Below are positions 53,721-63,963 of a stretch of DNA of 64,000 nucleotides, in pieces. The translations under genes and the position numbers were made by a program. This stretch comes from Rhodobacteraceae bacterium HTCC2150 (GTDB taxonomy: Bacteria; Pseudomonadota; Alphaproteobacteria; Rhodobacterales; Rhodobacteraceae), in NCBI GenBank assembly GCA_000169395.1, contig AAXZ01000001.1:1-64000 (forward strand), in the 5' to 3' direction. The notes beneath the pieces were generated by a model. It saw only the letters and a program-made list of their open reading frames with translations, ran no database searches and had not been told where the DNA came from. The number at the start of each line of letters is the position of its first letter. Position 1 is the first letter of the stretch.

Positions 53721-56255
53721 ATGGCATCTCTGAACACAAAACCTATAGAAGCCAAATGGCAGGCTGCTTGGGACAAGGCGGGTGTATTCCAAGCCAAGGC
53801 AACGAGTGACAAGCCAAAATACTATGTTTTGGAAATGTTCCCTTATCCATCCGGCCGTATCCACATGGGTCACGTGCGCAACTATACAATGGGCGACGTC
53901 ATCGCGCGGTATAAGATGTCTACCGGTCACAATGTTTTGCACCCCATGGGTTGGGATGCCTTCGGAATGCCCGCCGAAAACGCCGCAATGGCTATCGGTG
54001 GCCACCCCAAGGAATGGACATATAACAACATCGCCGTGATGAAGGACCAGATGAAACCGCTGGGTTTGTCGATTGATTGGTCACGTGAATTCGCGACTTG
54101 TGATCCAGAATATTACGGTCAACAGCAGGCATTGTTCATTGATATGCTAGCCAAGGAATTGGTTTATCGGAAAAACGCTGTGGTAAACTGGGATCCGGTC
54201 GACATGACCGTTTTGGCCAATGAACAGGTTATCGACGGCAAAGGCTGGCGATCTGATGCGCCCGTTGAGCGTCGCGAGCTAACCCAGTGGTTCTTTAAAA
54301 TCAGCGATATGTCTGGTGAACTTTTGTCCGCTTTGGATGATTTGGAAAACTGGCCCGCCAAAGTGCGCTTGATGCAAGCCAATTGGATTGGCAAGTCGCG
54401 CGGTATCGAAATTCCGTTCCACCCAACAAATGGCGATGAGGCCATCAGTTGTTATTCGACGCGCCCTGATACAATGCGCGGCGCCAGCTTTATTGCGATT
54501 TCACCCGAACATCCAATGTCACGTAAATTGGCAGAATCAGATCCGAAGTTGGCCGATTTCATTGCCGAGTGCCGCAAGATGGACACCACCGAAGCGGCCA
54601 TGGAAAAGGCCGAAAAGAAAGGCATCGATACTGGCATTACAGTGCGCCACCCAATTTACGAAGGTGTTGAACTGCCAGTATGGGTCGGCAATTTCGTGTT
54701 GATGGATTACGGCACAGGTGCGGTATTCGGTTGCCCAGCGCATGACCAACGCGATCTGGATTTTGCCCGCAAGTACGATCTGACCGTTAAGAATGCATTC
54801 TATATGCCAAATGAGGCGGTCGAGGTTGGCGACACCGCCTTGGTGCCCACGAAAGCAGAACAGGTTGAATACATCGATCACTTTGCTGGCCTTACGTCGG
54901 TCACAAGCCAAGAAGGCATTGATGCTACGATCGATTATTTTGAGGCAAATGACCTTGGCGTTGGGCAAACAAAATACCGTCTTCGCGATTGGGGTTTATC
55001 GCGGCAACGCTATTGGGGTTGCCCGATCCCAGTTGTGCATTGCGACGATTGCGGCGTGGTTCCTGAAAAGAAAGAGAACCTACCGATCGAGCTGCCTGAT
55101 GACGTTTCTTTTGACATCCCAGGCAATCCTTTGGATCGTCATCCAACGTGGCGCGATTGCAATTGCCCGTCTTGTGGCAAACCTGCGCAACGCGAAACAG
55201 ACACAATGGACACCTTTGTAGACAGTTCTTGGTATTTCGCGCGTTTCACAGCGCCTCGCGCCAAAACACCCACAGATTTGGACGAAGCCGCATATTGGAT
55301 GAATGTTGATCAATACATCGGCGGTATTGAGCACGCGATTTTGCACCTGCTGTATTCTCGCTTTTTTGCCCGGGCCATGCGCGCCACCGGCCATCTACCC
55401 CAAGGTACGGAAGAACCGTTTGACGCCTTGTTCACCCAAGGCATGGTCACGCATGAAATTTACCAAACGCGTGACGAAAAGGGCCGCCCTGTATATCACC
55501 TTCCCGAAGATGTTTCTGACGGCAAAGTGACGGCAACTGGCGAAACGCTGGAAATCATTCCATCCGCCAAAATGTCGAAATCCAAAAAGAACGTGGTTGA
55601 TCCGATCAGCATCATCGAAAGTTATGGCGCAGACACGGCCCGTTGGTTCGTACTGTCTGATTCCCCCCCCGAACGCGATGTTGAATGGACAGCGGCGGGT
55701 GCCGAGGCAACCTTTAAGCATCTAAGTCGTGTTTTGCGCATTTCGACCGAAATCGCCGAAGGTAAAGACACTGGTTCCGATGACTTGGCCCTTGCACGCC
55801 TAACGCACCGCGCCGTTCATGATGTGACGATGGGTGTTGAAAGCTTTGGCTTTAACGCATCTATCGCCAAGCTTTATGGTTTTACCAACGCGCTGGCAAA
55901 ATCCAAGGCAACGGCAGCGGCGCGCGCAGAGTCTATGCGCACTTTGGCACAATTGATGGCCCCGATCACACCGCACTTGGCCGAAGAAATCTGGTCAATG
56001 CTTGGCGGCGAAGGTTTGATTTTACAAGCACCTTGGCCAACGCCTGATCCAGCAATGTTGGTTGATGACAACGTTACCATGCCAATTCAGGTAAACGGCA
56101 AACGCCGTGCCGAAATCTCGGTACCAAAAGATATGCCAAAAGAAGAGATTGAAAAATTGGCGCTGGCGGATGATGCTGTGGTTAAATCTTTGGCTGGTGG
56201 TCAGCCAAAGAAAATCATCGTTGTCCCGGGACGCATTGTGAATGTTGTTGTTTAA
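53721..56255 (+). CDS. leuS: Leucine-tRNA ligase
   Basis: An 844-residue class I synthetase that charges tRNA-Leu. The HIGH-type motif is in [13 protein letters not shown], the KMSKS motif in [14 protein letters not shown], and the editing domain includes [20 protein letters not shown]. The anticodon domain and a C-terminal tail ending NVVV complete it. ATG 53721 follows GAAGGA; an upstream start 21 codons earlier is rejected. The lptE start lies within its last 14 bases. Confidence 0.96.
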   Translation: MASLNTKPIEAKWQAAWDKAGVFQAKATSDKPKYYVLEMFPYPSGRIHMGHVRNYTMGDVIARYKMSTGHNVLHPMGWDAFGMPAENAAMAIGGHPKEWTYNNIAVMKDQMKPLGLSIDWSREFATCDPEYYGQQQALFIDMLAKELVYRKNAVVNWDPVDMTVLANEQVIDGKGWRSDAPVERRELTQWFFKISDMSGELLSALDDLENWPAKVRLMQANWIGKSRGIEIPFHPTNGDEAISCYSTRPDTMRGASFIAISPEHPMSRKLAESDPKLADFIAECRKMDTTEAAMEKAEKKGIDTGITVRHPIYEGVELPVWVGNFVLMDYGTGAVFGCPAHDQRDLDFARKYDLTVKNAFYMPNEAVEVGDTALVPTKAEQVEYIDHFAGLTSVTSQEGIDATIDYFEANDLGVGQTKYRLRDWGLSRQRYWGCPIPVVHCDDCGVVPEKKENLPIELPDDVSFDIPGNPLDRHPTWRDCNCPSCGKPAQRETDTMDTFVDSSWYFARFTAPRAKTPTDLDEAAYWMNVDQYIGGIEHAILHLLYSRFFARAMRATGHLPQGTEEPFDALFTQGMVTHEIYQTRDEKGRPVYHLPEDVSDGKVTATGETLEIIPSAKMSKSKKNVVDPISIIESYGADTARWFVLSDSPPERDVEWTAAGAEATFKHLSRVLRISTEIAEGKDTGSDDLALARLTHRAVHDVTMGVESFGFNASIAKLYGFTNALAKSKATAAARAESMRTLAQLMAPITPHLAEEIWSMLGGEGLILQAPWPTPDPAMLVDDNVTMPIQVNGKRRAEISVPKDMPKEEIEKLALADDAVVKSLAGGQPKKIIVVPGRIVNVVV

Positions 56256-56736
56256 TCGCCGAAGTTTTCTAACCATGTGCATGCTGCCCGTTGTGGCGGC
56301 ATGCGGCTTTACGCCCGTTTACGGACCAGGTGGAAGTGCTGAAAATATTCGTGGAAAAATCGCGCTACAGGCCGCCACCGATAAAAACACCTTTGCCTTG
56401 GTCGGTCGATTGGAAAACCGACTGGGCGTGGCGTCTAACGCAAACTATCGCCTTTCTTATACGCTGACGACCAGCAGCGAGGCTTTCTCAATCAAAGGCA
56501 GTACCGACACGGAACGATTCCAAGTGGTTGGTGAATTGAATTTTCAACTAACTGAAATTGACAACAATACAATCGTCAACTCGGGCGCTGTTAACAGCTT
56601 TACGTCCTATTCCACCACAGGGTCCACTGTCGGCACCCTATCAGCCGAACTAGATGCCAAAGATCGTTTAATGGTCATTCTAGCGGATCTTTTGGTTGAT
56701 CGTTTGTTGGTCACATCTGCTGATTGGGCGCAATGA
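56242..56736 (+). CDS. lptE: LPS-assembly lipoprotein LptE
   Basis: A 164-residue outer-membrane lipoprotein that plugs LptD during LPS export. The signal peptide has lipobox VVAAC near residue 20, then [19 protein letters not shown], the usual start of alphaproteobacterial LptE. The C-terminal half is the beta-alpha unit. It is coupled to leuS (14-base overlap) and holA (ATGA overlap), the classic leuS-lptE-holA order. Confidence 0.88.
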   Translation: MLLFNRRSFLTMCMLPVVAACGFTPVYGPGGSAENIRGKIALQAATDKNTFALVGRLENRLGVASNANYRLSYTLTTSSEAFSIKGSTDTERFQVVGELNFQLTEIDNNTIVNSGAVNSFTSYSTTGSTVGTLSAELDAKDRLMVILADLLVDRLLVTSADWAQ

Positions 56737-57758
56737 AACTGGCGGGCCGCGAGGCGGCTAGGTTTTTCGCAAAACCAGATCCATCTGTAACTGGCATACT
56801 TATTTATGGTGCGGATGCCATGCGCGTGGCCCTGAAACGCCAAGACATTATTGCATCATTAATTGGGCCCTCCGGCGAAGAGGAAATGCGCCTTTCCCGA
56901 ATCCCAGCGGCTGAATTGCGCAAAGACCCCGCCATGTTATCTGACGCGCTAAAGGCCCAAGGCTTTTTTCCAGGTCCCCGCGTGGCCTTTGTAGAAGATG
57001 CCGGCGATGGGCTAACAGCGGCGATAAAATCCGCCCTATTGGATTGGCAACCGGGTGACGCGCAGATTGTGGTAACAGCAGGTCAATTGGCGGCACGCTC
57101 ATCCTTGCGCAAGTATTTTGAAACCCACAAAAGCGCGTTTGCGGCTGGCATTTATGACGACCCACCAACACGGGAATCCATTGAGGCTGATTTAAAATCG
57201 GCCGGTGTTGGTCAAATTGATAATTCAGCCATGACTGATTTGACATCTTTGGCCCGCGACCTTCAGCCTGGTGATTTCAAACAAACGATGGAAAAATTGG
57301 CGCTTTATAAACACGGCGACAAAAGCCCAGTTTCAAGTGCCGATATCGATGCGGTTTCCCCAAACACGGTAGAGGCAGCGCTTGATGATGTTTTACACGT
57401 CGTGGCGGAATTGCGCACAGGTGATATCGCCCCCTTGATGCGCCGTCTTGTGGCCCAAGGCGTGCAACCTGTTGGGCTTTGCATCGGTGCCACCCGTCAC
57501 TTTCGCACACTTCATGCCGCCGCCTCTGATCCCGGTGGCGTGCAATCTGGCCTTTCACGTGTTCGCCCCCCAGTTTTCGGCCCACGTCGGGATCGTATGT
57601 CAAAACAGGCCAGTAACTGGGGACCACATCGGTTAGAGGCCGCGTTGGCCATGTTGTTGGATACCGATCTGGAACTGCGATCAGCTGGACAAGTTGCGCC
57701 GCAGATGGCCTTGGTTGAACGGGCTTTGATTAGGCTTTCGATGATGGGAAAACGGTGA
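56733..57758 (+). CDS. holA: DNA polymerase III subunit delta
   Basis: A 341-residue clamp-loader subunit that opens the sliding clamp. N-terminal segment [19 protein letters not shown], then ILIYGADAMRVALKRQDII, and the C-terminal helical domain match HolA of Rhodobacterales. ATG 56733 overlaps the lptE stop; the three-codon-longer TTG start is not needed. The end overlaps the glutathione transferase start by TGATG. Confidence 0.88.
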   Translation: MKLAGREAARFFAKPDPSVTGILIYGADAMRVALKRQDIIASLIGPSGEEEMRLSRIPAAELRKDPAMLSDALKAQGFFPGPRVAFVEDAGDGLTAAIKSALLDWQPGDAQIVVTAGQLAARSSLRKYFETHKSAFAAGIYDDPPTRESIEADLKSAGVGQIDNSAMTDLTSLARDLQPGDFKQTMEKLALYKHGDKSPVSSADIDAVSPNTVEAALDDVLHVVAELRTGDIAPLMRRLVAQGVQPVGLCIGATRHFRTLHAAASDPGGVQSGLSRVRPPVFGPRRDRMSKQASNWGPHRLEAALAMLLDTDLELRSAGQVAPQMALVERALIRLSMMGKR

Positions 57759-58345
57759 TGTATACACTGATTGGCGATAAACGGTCGCGCGCGATGCGCG
57801 TACTTTGGTTACTGCACGAGTTAGATGTCGACTTTGAGGTTCACGCAGAACCCCCGCATTCCGAAAAGGTTTTAGCTCAAAGCCCGTCTGGCAAAATTCC
57901 CGTCCTTTTAGTTGACGATGTGGTTTTAACCGATTCCGTCGCGATTATGACCTTTCTGGCGGACAAACACAGTCAATTCACCTATCCCGCAGGCAGCATA
58001 AAGCGCGCAGTGCAGGATGGGTTTACGCAAACCATTCTGGATGAACTGGATGCCATTTTGTGGACGGCATCGCGCCATAAATTTGTATTGCCAAAGGAAC
58101 ATCGCGTGCCCGAAGTTCGTGAAAGCCTTGTTTGGGAATTTACCCGCAACACAAATCGCCTTGGCGTCCGCTTGGGCGATGGGCCTTATTTGATGGGTGA
58201 CAAAATGACGGTGCCTGACATCCTACTGTCCCATTGTATTGGTTGGGCAAAGGGCAATGACTTCGTGATCGAAAGCCCCGAAGTTCTTGCGCATCATACC
58301 ATGATGAAAGAACGCCCAGCGTTCAGAGCAGCACTTGCCGGCTAA
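57758..58345 (+). CDS. Glutathione S-transferase family protein
   Basis: A 195-residue protein. Residues 1-75 are a thioredoxin-like GST N-domain (YTLIGDKRSRAMRVLWLLHE, QSPSGKIPVLLVDD, LTDSVAIMTFLADK with the Ser-Val glutathione site). The helical C-domain follows (GPYLMGDKMTVPDILLSH). Substrate unknown. It is the last gene of the leuS operon, and its stop overlaps the stop of the convergent TIGR03862 gene. Confidence 0.87.
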   Translation: MYTLIGDKRSRAMRVLWLLHELDVDFEVHAEPPHSEKVLAQSPSGKIPVLLVDDVVLTDSVAIMTFLADKHSQFTYPAGSIKRAVQDGFTQTILDELDAILWTASRHKFVLPKEHRVPEVRESLVWEFTRNTNRLGVRLGDGPYLMGDKMTVPDILLSHCIGWAKGNDFVIESPEVLAHHTMMKERPAFRAALAG

Positions 58346-59508
58346 ACCCCACGTTTGATGGCGTCCTGCGCCGCCCAGCGCCCTGTGGCCAAACATGCGT
58401 TGATCAGATAGCCGCCTGTTGGTGCCTCCCAATCCAGCATTTCACCTACGGCATAAACACCGGGATGGTCTTTGAACATTAAACCGTCGGTTAACGCAGA
58501 TTGCGCGACGCCGCCTGCTGTTGAAATGGCTTCGTCCATCGGACGTGGGCCGTCATATTTCATTGGTAAAGATTTGATCAGTTTCGCCAGTTCCATACCC
58601 TCAGGCAGCGGTCGCGCGAATTCTTGAAGAAGCGCGATTTTTGCAGGGTCCAGCCGCAATGCTTTGCGCAAACGGTTGGCCAAGGATTGTTTGACTGGTT
58701 GTTGTTTCATTCGCGCAAAAATCTTGGTGGCTTCCCAATCGGGCATTAAATCAACTGTCAAAGGTTGGTTGTCCCACAACGCCTTTGAAACCGCGTAAAT
58801 TCCGCCGCCCTCAAGACCCCGCGCAGATATCACAAACTCGCCTTTATGGGTCAGCTTGCCAGATTTCAAAACCACGCCCTTAACCGGCGCACCAAAATGG
58901 CGCTCCATGTGCGGCGACCAATTGACGATCACCCCCATGTTGGCCGGTTTGAATGGGGTGACTTCGATGTTCTTGGCTTTCAAAATTTCAGCCCATGCGC
59001 CATCCGACCCCAATCGCGCCCAGCTGGCCCCACCAAGGGCCAAGATACAAACATCTGGCGAATTTGTTTGCGAACCTTCCGGCGTGTCAAAGACAAAACC
59101 ATCTTTCCAATCAACCCACCGCCAACGCGTTTGCAATTGAACACCTTGCGCATTCAACCGCCCCATCCATGCCCGCAACAAAGGCGAGGCTTTCATGGCT
59201 TTGGGGAAAACCCGCAAGGATGATCCGGTAAACACCTCTTGCCTCAATCCCTTGGCCCAATCCGCAACATCGGTTGGGGAAAATTCTGCCACGATGGGTG
59301 TCATCCAAGAGGCAGGATCAAACGCCGCCTGAAACTTTGACAAGTCTTCGTCTTTTGTCAGGTTCAAACCAGATTTACCGGCCATCAGGAATTTGCGTCC
59401 AACGGATGGTTTTGCCTCGGCAACTGTCACGGAAAAACCTGCCGCCGACAGCGTTTCAGCCGCCATCAAACCAGCGGGGCCTGATCCAATGATGAGCGCG
59501 GTTTTCAT
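58342..59508 (-). CDS. TIGR03862-family flavoprotein (HI0933-like)
   Basis: A 388-residue FAD-binding protein. ALIIGSGPAGLMAAETLSAA is the dinucleotide fold at the start. GRKFLMAGKSGLNLTKDED, FTGSSLRVFPKAMKASPLLRAW and the C-terminal VYAVGEMLDWEAPTGGYLIN are family marks of HI0933/YhiN and TIGR03862. The reaction is unknown. Its ATG overlaps the stop of the mscS-type gene (ATGA), so they form an operon. Confidence 0.87.
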   Translation of the reverse strand: MKTALIIGSGPAGLMAAETLSAAGFSVTVAEAKPSVGRKFLMAGKSGLNLTKDEDLSKFQAAFDPASWMTPIVAEFSPTDVADWAKGLRQEVFTGSSLRVFPKAMKASPLLRAWMGRLNAQGVQLQTRWRWVDWKDGFVFDTPEGSQTNSPDVCILALGGASWARLGSDGAWAEILKAKNIEVTPFKPANMGVIVNWSPHMERHFGAPVKGVVLKSGKLTHKGEFVISARGLEGGGIYAVSKALWDNQPLTVDLMPDWEATKIFARMKQQPVKQSLANRLRKALRLDPAKIALLQEFARPLPEGMELAKLIKSLPMKYDGPRPMDEAISTAGGVAQSALTDGLMFKDHPGVYAVGEMLDWEAPTGGYLINACLATGRWAAQDAIKRGV

Positions 59509-60815
59509 TTCGGCAAGCCGCCTTTAATTTCAATTGTGCGGTGCGGATAGGGGATTCCAATCTTGGCGTCTTTCAGGGCGTTCCACACCAAAAAGCGAAT
59601 GTCTGATGTGAATTTATTCGGCCCATCATCAAATCCGTTCACCCAAAATTCCACCGCGAAATCAACACCACTGTCACCAAATCCGCGCAATTCGCAATCC
59701 GGTGGATAAGGTGCATCAAGTACGGCCTTGTGGGTCGCAACAGCGGCCTCAATAATCGCAGGAACTTTGTTTATATCGGTCTCATAAGATACCGAAAAAT
59801 CCACCTCAAACCGGTTAGCAGAACCTGAGTCTGAATAATTCACGACGCGGGTCGTAATGAAATCTTCATTAGGTACAACAATCCAACGCCCATCAAAGGT
59901 TTCCAAAATGGCGGCGCGGGCGGCCATTTTAACGATGCGACCCGCCTCGCCACCATCCAGTTCGACATAATCCCCAACAGTTGCCTGACCTTCCAGCAAC
60001 AAAATCACGCCTGAAATAAAGTTCGAAGCAATCTTTTGCAGACCAAAGCCAAGACCAACACCAATGGCGCCACCAATGACGGCCAGCGCGGAAAGGTTGA
60101 TGCCCATAATGTTCATCAGCAATAAAAAGCAAATGCCAAAGATTGAAATTTCAACCGCTTTGGTTGCCAGTTCTCGGGTCGCAGGGCGCAAGGATTCTTG
60201 ACCACTTATCAGCGTGCTTGATTGATCATTTGACCAACGTCCAAGCCAAAACAGGATGGACCCTGCGATAACGCCCCGCACAATCGACATGGCGGAAAAC
60301 GAGATGTTGCCCAAGCTGAGTGTTGATTCAGTCAAGAAGTTTTGAGTCGGCTCCAACAGGCCCAACGCGTAAAGAACCATGATCGGCAGCAAAACAAATC
60401 GACCCATGGTTTGTAGGAATGTATCGGTCACGATGTCCCGTACCAAAATCCGGGCACCAATTAACAGGAATATGCGTTTACCAAAGGCAACCACAGCACC
60501 GCTGTCAAAAATTGCCTCGGTGACGGCCTCGCCGATGGCCAACAATGCAAAGGCAAAACCCGGCAACAATAAGGGTAAGAATTTTACCAAGAATCGACGC
60601 GCTGTTGCGAAAATTGATGTCGCGTCTTCTTTGGGCGACAGAATATTTTCTATCGTTGGTGTCAGCTTTTTAGTCAGCAAAGCAGCCGCAAAATAGGCCC
60701 CAACCAACAAGGCGAATTGTGACCAAGCCGCAGGGCTTGATAGCCACGACCACGCGATTTCCCACGCCCATAGCGCAAAATCGAGGCCTTTGTTGATCAG
60801 TTCATTTTCAAACAT
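59505..60815 (-). CDS. Mechanosensitive ion channel, MscS family
   Basis: A 436-residue inner-membrane channel that opens under membrane tension. Several N-terminal membrane segments precede the pore helix. The MscS core is visible in INLSALAVIGGAIGVGLGFG and LQKIASNFISGVILLLEGQ, followed by the beta domain (VGDYVELDGGEAGRIVKM) and the cytoplasmic cage domain. It is an extended form with extra helices, common in Alphaproteobacteria. It is coupled to the TIGR03862 gene. Confidence 0.88.
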   Translation of the reverse strand: MFENELINKGLDFALWAWEIAWSWLSSPAAWSQFALLVGAYFAAALLTKKLTPTIENILSPKEDATSIFATARRFLVKFLPLLLPGFAFALLAIGEAVTEAIFDSGAVVAFGKRIFLLIGARILVRDIVTDTFLQTMGRFVLLPIMVLYALGLLEPTQNFLTESTLSLGNISFSAMSIVRGVIAGSILFWLGRWSNDQSSTLISGQESLRPATRELATKAVEISIFGICFLLLMNIMGINLSALAVIGGAIGVGLGFGLQKIASNFISGVILLLEGQATVGDYVELDGGEAGRIVKMAARAAILETFDGRWIVVPNEDFITTRVVNYSDSGSANRFEVDFSVSYETDINKVPAIIEAAVATHKAVLDAPYPPDCELRGFGDSGVDFAVEFWVNGFDDGPNKFTSDIRFLVWNALKDAKIGIPYPHRTIEIKGGLPK

Positions 60816-60892
60816 CGTTCGCGCCCTTGGCCATAAATTTTCGTTCGCCGTTCATGCGCCCAATCATGCCAAAGGTGCAAGCAACGATTATT

Positions 60893-61504
60893 CTATTCGT
60901 CCACCAGTCGCTTTATTCCTGCGATTTGTTGCGGGCTGGCTGCAATAACGTCTTGGGTTAGCGTTTCCAACGTGGTGTGAAAGTCATCAATAGAAACGAT
61001 GCGATCGATCAAACCAAAGGCCAGAGCATCATCTGCCCGAATCTTTTGGCCAGCCATAAGGATCAGTTTCGTACGCGACGGCCCGATCAGCGCCCGCATA
61101 CGCACAGGATCACTTGGTTGGGGCAGAAAGCCCAGTTTCATTACGGGATAAAAAAACTTTGCTGTCGGTACAGAAATGCGCAAATCACATGCCAAGGCCA
61201 TGCCAAAGGCACCACCTGCCAACGTGCCGTTTAGTGCGGCAATACTGAAACCATCAAATCGCGCAATGGCGCCGGACAGCCGTTCCCAAACCGGATCAAT
61301 GGCCAAGCCCGCAACAGCCTCGGCCAAATCCGCGCCCGCAGAAAAAACCCGCCCGTTGCCCGTTAGTATTAGCACCTTGGCGTCGCCTGCATTTTCGACG
61401 TGATCTGCTAAGTCGTTTAACATTTCCCGCGTCAATGAATTGGCCTTATCCGCCCGATCAATCGTCAGGGTTAAGACGTCGTCGACCCGTTCACTTTGGA
61501 TCAT
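60893..61504 (-). CDS. Enoyl-CoA hydratase/isomerase family protein
   Basis: A 203-residue crotonase-fold protein, shorter than the usual 255-260. The oxyanion-hole segments VFSAGADLAEAV and LNGTLAGGAFGMALACDLR are visible, but the second catalytic Glu position needs checking. The C-terminal helical arm is short. It is coupled to the SDR gene by an ATGA overlap. A role in acyl-CoA metabolism is likely; the exact reaction is open. Confidence 0.85.
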   Translation of the reverse strand: MIQSERVDDVLTLTIDRADKANSLTREMLNDLADHVENAGDAKVLILTGNGRVFSAGADLAEAVAGLAIDPVWERLSGAIARFDGFSIAALNGTLAGGAFGMALACDLRISVPTAKFFYPVMKLGFLPQPSDPVRMRALIGPSRTKLILMAGQKIRADDALAFGLIDRIVSIDDFHTTLETLTQDVIAASPQQIAGIKRLVDE

Positions 61505-62253
61505 ATCAAACCCACCGCGCGGCGAATGCCCTCATCACGCAGCGCAATTTCTTGCCCTAAATAGTCGTCACCACCCGCACCGCACATCCAAACAAGCGTA
61601 CGCGCCACCCATTCAGGTGCAATGTGATCAGACATTTCCATTTGTGAAACCGGATTAATGCCGCTGGCTTTTATTTCAACCTGCATTTGCGTGGCAACAG
61701 TGCCAGGCGACAGATTTATCGCACGGATACCTTTGCCAGCACCCTCTTTATGCGCGCATTGATTCAACATGAATACCGCAGCCTTTGACGCGCAATAATG
61801 GCTCCAACCCTCAAGTGCGTTATGCGCCGCACCTGATCCAATGGTCAAAATTGAACCGCCACCGTTGCCTTGCATAATCGGCATTGCCGCCCGCATCCCG
61901 TTGTAAACACCCTTTACGTTGATATCGATAGCACGACCCCAATCATCTGGATCAGAACTGGCCATCAACGAAATTGGTTCAATCGTTCCAGCATTGTTTA
62001 TCAAAACATCAAGGGCACCGAAATGCGCAACTGTTTGTTCAAAAGCCGCCGCAAACGCACTATAATCCGCAACATCTAGTGGAATTGCCAATGCCGCATC
62101 TCCAAGCTCATTGGCAATGGCCGTAATTTCCGACGCTGAGCGTGCAGCGAGAACAACTTTGGCACCCTCTTTCACAAATTCACGTGCTGATGCGGCGCCG
62201 ATACCGCGACTGGCGCCAGTTATAAAAACAACCTTACCTTGCATATTTGACAT
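61501..62253 (-). CDS. Short-chain dehydrogenase/reductase
   Basis: A 250-residue NAD(P)-dependent oxidoreductase: VVFITGASRGIGAASAREF, NNAGTIEPISLM, then SILTIGSGA and the YCASK active-site pair. ATG 62253 is chosen because GAAGGA lies 6 bases upstream; upstream ATGs overlap that site. With the enoyl-CoA hydratase it forms a two-gene unit, and the pair might act on the same acyl chain. Confidence 0.87.
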   Translation of the reverse strand: MSNMQGKVVFITGASRGIGAASAREFVKEGAKVVLAARSASEITAIANELGDAALAIPLDVADYSAFAAAFEQTVAHFGALDVLINNAGTIEPISLMASSDPDDWGRAIDINVKGVYNGMRAAMPIMQGNGGGSILTIGSGAAHNALEGWSHYCASKAAVFMLNQCAHKEGAGKGIRAINLSPGTVATQMQVEIKASGINPVSQMEMSDHIAPEWVARTLVWMCGAGGDDYLGQEIALRDEGIRRAVGLI

Positions 62254-62382
62254 TTTCATTCCTTCAAAATTCATTCACACTTGTGCCAAGCTATAGTGAT
62301 TATTTACGGGTTTTCCAGACTTGACCCCACGATTGATCCAGTAGACTCTAATCAGAACGTTGTTCATTGAAAGGTAGTTATC

Positions 62383-63891
62383 GTGAAACACTCTATTTTT
62401 TCCACAGGCGCGGCACTTGCTGTCGTTTTGGCAGGCGCACCTGCACAAGCAGATATCTCACCCGCCGAAGCATGGGAAAACATGACCAAGTTTAGCACGC
62501 TTTATGGTTACGAAGTATCTGTCGGGGGTGAAACTGATACAGGTCAATCCTTGAAGCTTACTGATATTGTTTTCAGCATGTCTGATGAAGAGGTTGAATT
62601 CAGCGAGACAATTCCTTGGATCGAACTGAAACAGGCTGCTGATGGCAGTGTAACAATGACAGCAGCCTCAAAAATGGGCGCCAAAATGACAATGAAGTCC
62701 GAGTTTGATGGGCCCGTCACTATTCCAATGATGGTAGCATTAGATGGATTTGAAGGTGTTTTAGACAAGAACGATGGGCTGTTTTCAGTGTCCTACAAGT
62801 TCGCCGGTGCCGACGTCTCCATTTCAGAAATCATTCAAGACGGTGATTCCGAGCCGATGTCGTTTAATTTTGATATGAAGGGTCTCGTAGCCGATGTCTC
62901 AATTGGAGAAAATTTTGAGGGCGCTTTTTCCTCGGCCTTTTCAATAGAAAATATCGATATCGACGGCGAATACGTGGGCACGAAAGAAAATGACCCACAG
63001 GCCTTTTCAGGCACCGCAAATTACAAAGGCCTCTCATCGGTCAGCGCTGGCGACCTGCCTGCTGGTATGGATATGAGTGATCCAACGGCGTTGTTCACAA
63101 GCGGCGCTTCGATGTCTGCCAATGTGGCCCACCAAGGTGGAAATTTTGAATTTTCGTTTGCAGACGGCTCAGACAACGGCAGCATTAATTTCAGCAATGA
63201 CAGCGGCACCATGAACTTTGGCTTGAACGCCGAAGGTGTCAGCTTCGCCGGTGTTTCAAGCAATCTGAAAGCACTAATATTAGGATCAAGCATGCCCTTA
63301 CCGTCAATTGGTTTTAGTGCCAAGGAAACCAGTTTTGGATTTGGAATGCCGCTGGTTAAATCAGAAACGCCCAGCGACTTTCTATCTTCGATCAAGTTGA
63401 CAGGCCTCACTGTCAGCGAGGGTATCTGGGGCATGGTTGATCCTTCTAAGGTTTTGCCGCGTAACCCTGCAAACCTTGTGATTGATCTAAGTGGTAAAGT
63501 CGCCGTTTTGGTGGACTTGTTTAACGAAGAAGAAATGATGCAAAGCGGTGAACCTGCGCAAATCCACGCACTTGATGTGAATGAAATCCGCCTCAACGTG
63601 GCTGGTGCCGATCTAACAGGTTCAGGCGCATTTACCTTTGACAACAACGCGCGCTCACCTTTTGGTGTTGGTCCGAAACCAGCAGGTGCCCTTGATTTGG
63701 CCCTAACTGGTGGTAACGGATTGATCGATAATCTGGTGATTTTAGGACTATTGCCACAAGATCAAGCTATGGCTGGTCGCATGATGATGGGCCTTTTCGC
63801 AAAACCCGGCGAAGGCGAAGATTCACTGACCTCAAAAATTGAGATCACAGAAGAGGGCGGCATTCTGGCCAATGGTCAACGTTTGCAATAA
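62383..63891 (+). CDS. DUF2125 domain-containing protein
   Basis: A 502-residue secreted protein. Residues 1-23 are a signal peptide ending AQA. The remainder is a repeated beta-rich fold with many Gly, Ser and Asp residues and short segments such as AWENMTKFSTLYGYEV. The family is widespread in Rhodobacterales and has no known role. The start is GTG 62383 (weak ribosome site). A terminator follows the stop. Confidence 0.87.
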   Translation: MKHSIFSTGAALAVVLAGAPAQADISPAEAWENMTKFSTLYGYEVSVGGETDTGQSLKLTDIVFSMSDEEVEFSETIPWIELKQAADGSVTMTAASKMGAKMTMKSEFDGPVTIPMMVALDGFEGVLDKNDGLFSVSYKFAGADVSISEIIQDGDSEPMSFNFDMKGLVADVSIGENFEGAFSSAFSIENIDIDGEYVGTKENDPQAFSGTANYKGLSSVSAGDLPAGMDMSDPTALFTSGASMSANVAHQGGNFEFSFADGSDNGSINFSNDSGTMNFGLNAEGVSFAGVSSNLKALILGSSMPLPSIGFSAKETSFGFGMPLVKSETPSDFLSSIKLTGLTVSEGIWGMVDPSKVLPRNPANLVIDLSGKVAVLVDLFNEEEMMQSGEPAQIHALDVNEIRLNVAGADLTGSGAFTFDNNARSPFGVGPKPAGALDLALTGGNGLIDNLVILGLLPQDQAMAGRMMMGLFAKPGEGEDSLTSKIEITEEGGILANGQRLQ

Positions 63892-63913
63892 GACTGCAAA
63901 CAACAGGCAAATC

Positions 63914-63940
63914 AAAGGCGGCCTTTGGGTCGCCTTTTTT
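63914..63940 (+). terminator. Terminator after the DUF2125 gene
   Basis: AAAGGCGGCC (63914-63923) pairs with GGTCGCCTTT (63928-63937) around a TTTG loop, with a G-T pair in the stem, and then T residues. It sits 22 bases after the stop. Confidence 0.8.
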
Positions 63941-63963
63941 GTGGGCACAAAGGAAATTAGATT